Shown here: in pieces, positions 58,269 to 64,000 of the stretch | Position numbering within the stretch: the first letter of the stretch is position 1 | How the letters are laid out: each line of letters opens with the position of its first letter | From: Jatrophihabitans sp. | GTDB taxonomy: Bacteria; Actinomycetota; Actinomycetes; Mycobacteriales; Jatrophihabitantaceae | NCBI GenBank assembly: GCA_025924515.1 | Contig: JAICIE010000002.1 | Span: 1-64,000 of the forward strand | Direction of reading: 5' to 3' | DNA length: 64,000 nucleotides | Position numbers and translations under genes: made by a program | The notes under the pieces: generated by a model | Told to the model about the DNA's origin: nothing | Databases searched by the model: none | Seen by the model: only the letters and a program-made list of their open reading frames with translations

Positions 58269-58278
58269 GCTGCATGCC

Positions 58279-59370
58279 ATGAATTCACCAGCTTCCACAG
58301 CCCAAGCGGGCGACGAACGTGTCACCAGCGCCACCGCGCATTGGGCGCCTCGCTTCCTGGCCAACGGCACCGACTATCCGGACTTCGTCGCCACGCTGGC
58401 GCGGATAGATAGTTGGAGCCAGTGGTGCAGCGAGTGGGGCCGCACAGCCGAGCAGTACGAAAGCCTAGCTCGAGACGCGGAAGCGGCACAGCGATCAGTG
58501 ACCGCAGCAGGCGCGTGGCGTCGGGCGGCGATGTGCTGGCACTGGGGCAAGTTCGTGTTCGTCGACGACCTCGAGCAGCAGCAGGCGGCACACGAGCGCA
58601 CCGTGGCCTGTTACGCGCGCGGCGCCGCCGCCCTGTCGCCGCCGGCCGAGCGCGTCGAGATCCCGTACGGCGACACCGTGCTGGCGGGCTATCTACGCCG
58701 GCCGGTCGGCGTGCCCGAACCGCCCGTCGTGATCATGGCGCCCGGCCTGGATTCGGTCAAAGAGGAGCTGCAGCCAACGGCGGAGTACCTGCTGCAGCGA
58801 GGACTCGCGACAGTGGCCGTCGACGGGCCCGGGCAAGGGGAAGCGGAGTACACCCTGCCGATCGAGCCGGCGTACGAGCGGGTCGCCACCGCGGTCGTCG
58901 ACTGGCTGGAGAGCTGTCCTGGGGTGGCCCGCGGCCGTACCGGCTTCTTCGGGGTCAGCCTCGGCGGTTACTACGCGGCTCGCGCCGCTGCTCACGAGCC
59001 GCGGTTGCGGGCCAGCGCCATGCTCTGCGGGCCGTACCGGTTCGATCTGGACTGGGACAACCTTCCCGAGCTGACCCGCGCCGCTTTCGCACGCCGCTCC
59101 GGCGCCCGCGATCCCGAGGAAGCGCGACGTCTGGCGGGCACGCTGACCTTGGAGGACGCCGCCTCGTCGATCAGGAATCCGCTGCTCATCGTGCACGGAC
59201 GGCGTGATCGCCTCATTCCGGCCTACCACGCCGAACGCTTGGCGGCCGAGGCGCCCGGCGCCGAATTGCAGATGTACGACGACGGCAATCACGGCATCAC
59301 CAACCATCCGTTCGAGTCGCGCTCCCTGATCGCGGATTGGCTGGCCCGTCGCCTGTATGGCACAGACTGA
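58279..59370 (+). CDS. Alpha/beta hydrolase, DHPON-hydrolase-like (paralog 2)
   Basis: PVVIMAPGLDSVKEELQPTAEYLLQRGLATVAVDGPGQGEAEY...FFGVSLGGYYAARAA...DDGNHGITNHP. Confidence 0.82.
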   Translation: MNSPASTAQAGDERVTSATAHWAPRFLANGTDYPDFVATLARIDSWSQWCSEWGRTAEQYESLARDAEAAQRSVTAAGAWRRAAMCWHWGKFVFVDDLEQQQAAHERTVACYARGAAALSPPAERVEIPYGDTVLAGYLRRPVGVPEPPVVIMAPGLDSVKEELQPTAEYLLQRGLATVAVDGPGQGEAEYTLPIEPAYERVATAVVDWLESCPGVARGRTGFFGVSLGGYYAARAAAHEPRLRASAMLCGPYRFDLDWDNLPELTRAAFARRSGARDPEEARRLAGTLTLEDAASSIRNPLLIVHGRRDRLIPAYHAERLAAEAPGAELQMYDDGNHGITNHPFESRSLIADWLARRLYGTD

Positions 59371-59372
59371 CC

Positions 59373-60434
59373 ATGCCGGACGCAGACGTCGAATCGGCCA
59401 TCGCACACTGGGCGCCGCGGTTCACGACGCAGGGGGTGGACGCCAATGACTTCTGGCGGGTAACCGGCGGCGTGGACCGTTGGGACCAGTGGCTCGACGC
59501 CTGGTGCGCCAATGGCGACATGCACGCCGACCTGGCGGAAGCGGCCCAACGGGAGGGCTACCGCCTCTCCGCCGGTCAGGCGTGGGTGCGAGCTGCCTTG
59601 AGCTATCACTTCGCCAAGTTCGTCTGGGTGCTCGACATGGACCGGCATCGGGCTGCCACCGAGAAGTCGGTGCACGCGCTTCGCGAGGCGCACCGGGCGC
59701 TCGACCCCACGGCCGAACGGATCGACATTCCCTTCGGGGGGCACCACCTCGTCGGGAACCTGCGCCGGCCACCCGGGGTGGATCATGCGCCGCTGATCCT
59801 GCTTCTGCCCGGCCTGGACTCCACCAAAGAGGAGTTCTTCCACTGGGAGAACGTCTTTCTCCTGCGCGGGCTGGCAACCTTCGCGCTGGACGGTCCGGGC
59901 CAGGGGGAGACCGGTTACCAGCTGCCGCTGCGTCCCGATTACGAGATCGCGGCCGGCGCCGCTATCGACGCGCTTGCTGCGCGCACGGACATCGACATCG
60001 ACCGTCTGGGCGTGGTCGGCGTGAGCATGGGCGGCTACTACGCCGCGCGCTCGGCAGCGTTCGACCACCGCATCCGAGCCGTCGTCACCATAGGTGGGCC
60101 GTATGAATCGGGTTCCAGGTTCGACACCAGGCCGGCCATCAGCCGCAGCGCCTTCATGCAGTATTCCCATGCACAGACGGTCGATGAGGCACGGGAGATC
60201 GCCGCGGCGATGACGTTGGAGGGAGTGTTGGCGCATCTCACCCAGCCGATGCTCGTCATCTTCGGCCGGCGGGACCGCCTGGTGCCCTACCTGCAGGCTG
60301 AGCGGATGGCCGCCGAGGCGCCGCGGGCACGGCTGGTGATGTTGGACGAGGGCAACCACGTCTGCAACAACATGCCCTACCGGTATCAGCCGCTGGCAGG
60401 CGACTGGATGGCCACGACTCTGACCGCGTCTTGA
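59373..60434 (+). CDS. Alpha/beta hydrolase, DHPON-hydrolase-like (paralog 3)
   Basis: PLILLLPGLDSTKEEFFHWENVFLLRGLATFALDGPGQGETGY...VVGVSMGGYYAARSA...DEGNHVCNNMPYR. Confidence 0.82.
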   Translation: MPDADVESAIAHWAPRFTTQGVDANDFWRVTGGVDRWDQWLDAWCANGDMHADLAEAAQREGYRLSAGQAWVRAALSYHFAKFVWVLDMDRHRAATEKSVHALREAHRALDPTAERIDIPFGGHHLVGNLRRPPGVDHAPLILLLPGLDSTKEEFFHWENVFLLRGLATFALDGPGQGETGYQLPLRPDYEIAAGAAIDALAARTDIDIDRLGVVGVSMGGYYAARSAAFDHRIRAVVTIGGPYESGSRFDTRPAISRSAFMQYSHAQTVDEAREIAAAMTLEGVLAHLTQPMLVIFGRRDRLVPYLQAERMAAEAPRARLVMLDEGNHVCNNMPYRYQPLAGDWMATTLTAS

Positions 60435-60464
60435 CACCCGTCCGGCCCGCGGGAAGTATCCAAG

Positions 60465-60478
60465 CGCAATCGTTTGCG
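60465..60478. promoter_or_regulatory. Putative LacI-family operator CGCAATCGTTTGCG
   Basis: One (central) mismatched pair in 14 bp; about 63 bp upstream of the next CDS. Confidence 0.7.
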
Positions 60479-60540
60479 TCTGCTCCCCTCCCCGGTGCAT
60501 GACCTCCGCGCCCGGCCGGCTCGCAAGGAAATGTTTGCCG

Positions 60541-61473
60541 ATGAGTTCCCCACCGTCCGGACAGACTGTCGGCTGGATCGGCACCGGCAGGATGGGCGCG
60601 CCGCTCGCCGTCCGCCTCGCCCGCGCCGGATACGCCGTGACGGCATGGAACCGCACGGCAGCCAAGGCAGAGGCGCTCTCCTCCGACGGTGTGAAGGTGG
60701 CCGAGCGAATCGGCGATCTCGCCGCGTGCGAGGTCGTGTTCACCATGGTGTCGACCTCCGGCGACCTAGAGCAGGTCGTCGGCGAGCTGTTGGCCGGCGA
60801 ACGCCGGCCGGGTCATCTCATCGACTGCTCGACGGTCTCCATCGAGGGATCCGCGGCGGTTCGGGCCCGCGCCGAGGCTGCCGGAGTTCCATTCCTGGCC
60901 GCGCCGGTCAGCGGGAACGGCAAGGTCGTCAGGGCCGGCCGCCTCAGCCTCGTCTGCTCGGGGCCCAAGGACGCCTACGACGCCCTCGCCCCGATGCTGG
61001 GAGCTCTCGGCCAGCACGTCACCTATGTGGGAGAGGGCGAACGAGCCCGCCTGGTCAAGATCTGCCACAACCTGATGTTGGGCGTCGTGACGCAAAACCT
61101 GGCCGAGATCACTGTCCTGGCCGAGAAGGGCGGGGTGTCGCGCGCGGCCTTCCTCGAGTTTCTCAACAACAGCGTCATGGGTTCCACCTTCACCCGGTAC
61201 AAGACCCCCGCGTTCGTCAACCTCGACTTCACCCCCACGTTCACGCCGACCCTGCTCCGCAAGGACTTCGACCTCGGCCTGGCACTCGGCGACGAGCTGG
61301 GCGTTCCCATGCCGGTCGTCGCCGCAGCACGGGAACCGGTTCAGGCATCGCTCGCCCGCGGTCACGCGTCCGACGACTTCGCGGTTCTCCTGCTGGTGCA
61401 GGCTCTGCTCTCCGGCATGGAACTGACCGCCGAGGAGGTCGACGTCGACGACGGACTCAGTGCTCTGGAGTAG
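60541..61473 (+). CDS. Beta-hydroxyacid dehydrogenase-family NAD(P)-dependent oxidoreductase
   Basis: VGWIGTGRMGAPLAVRLARAGYAVTAWNRTAAKAE; FLAAPVSGNGKVVRAGRLSLVCSG; KICHNLMLGVVTQNLAE; LRKDFDLGLALG. Confidence 0.93.
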   Translation: MSSPPSGQTVGWIGTGRMGAPLAVRLARAGYAVTAWNRTAAKAEALSSDGVKVAERIGDLAACEVVFTMVSTSGDLEQVVGELLAGERRPGHLIDCSTVSIEGSAAVRARAEAAGVPFLAAPVSGNGKVVRAGRLSLVCSGPKDAYDALAPMLGALGQHVTYVGEGERARLVKICHNLMLGVVTQNLAEITVLAEKGGVSRAAFLEFLNNSVMGSTFTRYKTPAFVNLDFTPTFTPTLLRKDFDLGLALGDELGVPMPVVAAAREPVQASLARGHASDDFAVLLLVQALLSGMELTAEEVDVDDGLSALE

Positions 61474-61478
61474 CGGCC

Positions 61479-61997
61479 GTGCCGGAGGACTTCACGCTGA
61501 CGGTGAACGGCAACGGTCACCAGGTTCGTTGTGATCCGCAGACTCCGCTGCTGTACGTGCTGCGCAACGACCTCGGTCTGGTCGGCACGCGGTTCGGCTG
61601 CGGCCTCGGGTTGTGCGGCGCGTGCAACGTGTTGCTCGACGACCAGCCCGTGCATTCCTGCGACACTCCGATCGCGACTGTGGGAGCAGGACGGGTGACC
61701 ACTGTCGAGGGGTTGGGCACAGTGGAAGCACCCAGCCCGTTGCAGCAATCCTTCCTCGAATATCAGGCCGGGCAGTGCGGGTTCTGCCTCTCCGGAATCC
61801 TCATCTCGGCAACCGCGCTGTTGCGACGGACTCCGGACGCCGACGAAGCGACGATTCGCTCCGCCCTCGACGGGAACCTGTGTCGGTGCGGAGCGCACAA
61901 CCGGATCGTGCGGGCGGTGCTCGCCGCGCGCCCGGGAATGACGATGCCCACCGAAACGGACCCCGGCGATGGTCCGACCGGCGACGACGCGCCATGA
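61479..61997 (+). CDS. (2Fe-2S) subunit of a xanthine-dehydrogenase-family molybdenum hydroxylase (IorA-like)
   Basis: LTVNGNGHQVRCDPQTPLLYVLRNDLGLVGTRFGCGLGLCGACNVLLDDQPVHSCDTPI...QCGFCLSGILISATALL...LDGNLCRCGAHNRIVRAV. Confidence 0.95.
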   Translation: MPEDFTLTVNGNGHQVRCDPQTPLLYVLRNDLGLVGTRFGCGLGLCGACNVLLDDQPVHSCDTPIATVGAGRVTTVEGLGTVEAPSPLQQSFLEYQAGQCGFCLSGILISATALLRRTPDADEATIRSALDGNLCRCGAHNRIVRAVLAARPGMTMPTETDPGDGPTGDDAP

Positions 61998-64000
61998 ATG
62001 CCGGCGCGCAACCCGACGCGAGAATCGCGCCCTCGCCGTCGCTGGTGGCGAATCCACGACTGAGCACCTGGGTGAGCTTTCCGGTGCGCGGATACGTCAC
62101 CGTGCGCACCGGCAAGGTTGAACTCGGCCAGGGCATCATCACTGCGCTGACGCAGATCGCGGCCGCCGGACTGTCGGTTGCGCCGGCGCGCGTCCGCGTC
62201 GCCGCGGCGAGCACGCAGACCGCTCCGGACGAGGGGTACACGGCCGGCAGCCTCTCGGTGCAACACTCCGGTGCCGCGCTGAGCGAGGTCTGTTCCCGCG
62301 TTCGCGAACGGTGCCGCACGGCTGCTGCCGCCGCCCTCGGTGTGTCCGAGGCGGACGTCAGCCTCGCCGACGGGATCTTCTCCGCTGCCGGAGCGGCGGT
62401 CAGCTACTGGGATCTGTCCACCGCGGCCTTGCTCGACCGAGACGGCGACCCCTCGGGCAGCCGCGACGACGTCACGACCCGTCGTGCGGACACCGCCGTG
62501 GTCGGCGTTGCGCTCCCCCGGGTGGACCTTCCGGGCAAGGTGACCGGCGCCGGCTGTTACCTCGGCGACCTCGTCCTGCCCGGCTTGCTGCATGGCCGAA
62601 TGGTGCGGCCGCCGTCACGCGGCGCCACCCTGCTCGAGGCGCCGGTTGCGGCGGTCGAGGGGATGGACGGCGTGCACCGGGTGATCCGCCAGCAGAACTT
62701 CCTCGCGGTCGTTGCCGAGCGCGAGGAGACCGCGCTGTTGGCCGCGAGGGCGCTGAGGGCCGGCGCCAGGTGGAGGGAGGACGACACGCTGCCGGACGAA
62801 TCAGCAGTGGCACCATTCCTGACCGCAGCGCCCGCGCATACCGAAACGCTTTTCGAGGACGGCAAGCACCAAGCCTTGGGGGCCGACACGCTCAGGGTCA
62901 GCGCGGTCTTCAGCCGGCCCTATCTGGCACATGCCTCCATAGCGACATCGACGGGGCTGGCCAAAGCGGACGACGGCGTCCTGCGGGTGTGGTCCAGCTC
63001 CCAGGGCATCTTTCATCTGCGCGCCGCTGTCAGCGCGGCCCTGCACCTGGACCCGTCGGCTGTTCTCGTGCAGCACGTGGAGTCTGCCGGTTGTTACGGG
63101 CACAACGGTGCCGACGACGCCGCCTACGACGCGGCAGTGCTCGCCTGCGCGGTGCCTGGCCGGCCCGTCCGCGTGGTGTGGTCACGTGAGGATGAGCTCG
63201 GCTGGTCACCCCTGGCTCCCGCCATGCAGGTGCGCATCAACGCCGCGTACGACCCCGCCGCGCCGGGAACAACCGGCACGCCCGGTGCCGTGCGCGACTG
63301 GCGGCACGAGATCTGGTCGAACGGACATACGTCGCGGCCGGGCGGCGGGGTGGAACCAGCCTTGCTCGGGCTGGCCCTCCAACGCGGCGGCGCTGTGCCG
63401 CCGGCGCTCGATCCGCCGCTGGCCCGAGGCGGCGGGTCGGGGCGCAACAGCGTGGCCGGCTACGACGTGGGCAGGCAGGTGGTCTGCAGCCATCGGCTGA
63501 CGACGATGCCGCTGCGCACTTCGGCGATGCGGGCGCTCGGCGCCCATCTCAACGTCTTTGCCATCGAGTCGGTACTCGACGAACTCGCCGAACAGAGCCA
63601 GCGCGACCCGCTGGAGTTCCGGTTGTCGCACTTGGCTGACGCGCGCGGTCGGCGCGTGCTCGAGGTGGCGGCCGAGCGGGCGGGGTGGGGCGCTCCCGTC
63701 GTCGAGCCGGATGTCGGTCGTGGCATCGGTTACGCCAGATACAAGGGCACCGGCTCGTACTGCGCCGTTGTTGCGGAGGTCGAGGTGACCCACGAGGTGC
63801 GGGTGCGCCGTCTGGGGGTGGCCGTCGACGTCGGGCGCGCGATCAATCCGGACGGAGTGGTCAACCAGATCGAGGGCGGCGCCATCCAGTCGCTGAGCTG
63901 GACGCTCAAAGAGCGCGTGCGCTTCGACCGGCGCGGGGTTACCAGCGACACCTGGGAGACCTATCCCATTATGACGTTCAGTGAGGTACCTGCGGTGGAC
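61994..64000 (+). CDS. Molybdopterin-binding large subunit of a xanthine-dehydrogenase-family hydroxylase (IorB-like); runs past window end
   Basis: ATGA overlap with the small subunit; PRLSTWVSFPVRGYVTVRTGKVELGQGIITALTQIAAAGLSVAPARVRVAAASTQTAPDEGYTAGSLSVQHSGAAL...; open to the window end, so absent from the ORF track. Confidence 0.9.
   Translation, partial: MNAGAQPDARIAPSPSLVANPRLSTWVSFPVRGYVTVRTGKVELGQGIITALTQIAAAGLSVAPARVRVAAASTQTAPDEGYTAGSLSVQHSGAALSEVCSRVRERCRTAAAAALGVSEADVSLADGIFSAAGAAVSYWDLSTAALLDRDGDPSGSRDDVTTRRADTAVVGVALPRVDLPGKVTGAGCYLGDLVLPGLLHGRMVRPPSRGATLLEAPVAAVEGMDGVHRVIRQQNFLAVVAEREETALLAARALRAGARWREDDTLPDESAVAPFLTAAPAHTETLFEDGKHQALGADTLRVSAVFSRPYLAHASIATSTGLAKADDGVLRVWSSSQGIFHLRAAVSAALHLDPSAVLVQHVESAGCYGHNGADDAAYDAAVLACAVPGRPVRVVWSREDELGWSPLAPAMQVRINAAYDPAAPGTTGTPGAVRDWRHEIWSNGHTSRPGGGVEPALLGLALQRGGAVPPALDPPLARGGGSGRNSVAGYDVGRQVVCSHRLTTMPLRTSAMRALGAHLNVFAIESVLDELAEQSQRDPLEFRLSHLADARGRRVLEVAAERAGWGAPVVEPDVGRGIGYARYKGTGSYCAVVAEVEVTHEVRVRRLGVAVDVGRAINPDGVVNQIEGGAIQSLSWTLKERVRFDRRGVTSDTWETYPIMTFSEVPAVD

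Noticed and set aside
1-64000. CRISPR arrays, tRNA, rRNA, phage or defence modules
   Set aside because: No regularly spaced direct repeats, no recognisable tRNA/rRNA sequence, no Cas, restriction or phage structural motifs in the translations

Overview
High-GC, actinobacterial-type chromosomal window; all calls come from reading the sequence and supplied translations, with no database search. 0-31 kb is a mosaic: a repeat-rich secreted protein, two NarL-type two-component systems, a four-gene heavy-metal-type RND operon, small stress/redox genes, TetR-controlled units, a GT4/PIG-L pair, and decaying genes and IS remnants (CDF transporter, alpha/beta hydrolase, IS3 and IS256 fragments). About 31.4-64 kb looks like one large catabolic/uptake island: a fused E1 plus E2 2-oxoacid dehydrogenase, a flavocytochrome-like reductase, several oxidoreductases, a complete Liv-type ABC importer, two DHDPS-like lyases, three paralogous C-C-hydrolase-like alpha/beta hydrolases, a creatininase-family protein, a ThDP enzyme, a LacI regulator and an IorAB-like molybdenum hydroxylase that runs off the window end. 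The main new observation is a set of seven related CAAnCGnTTG palindromes in promoter positions across this island. They suggest that the LacI protein at 57-58 kb coordinates the island as one regulon. Second is an RND permease pair in which one partner has lost the usual proton-relay motifs. The substrate of the catabolic island cannot be determined from sequence alone.
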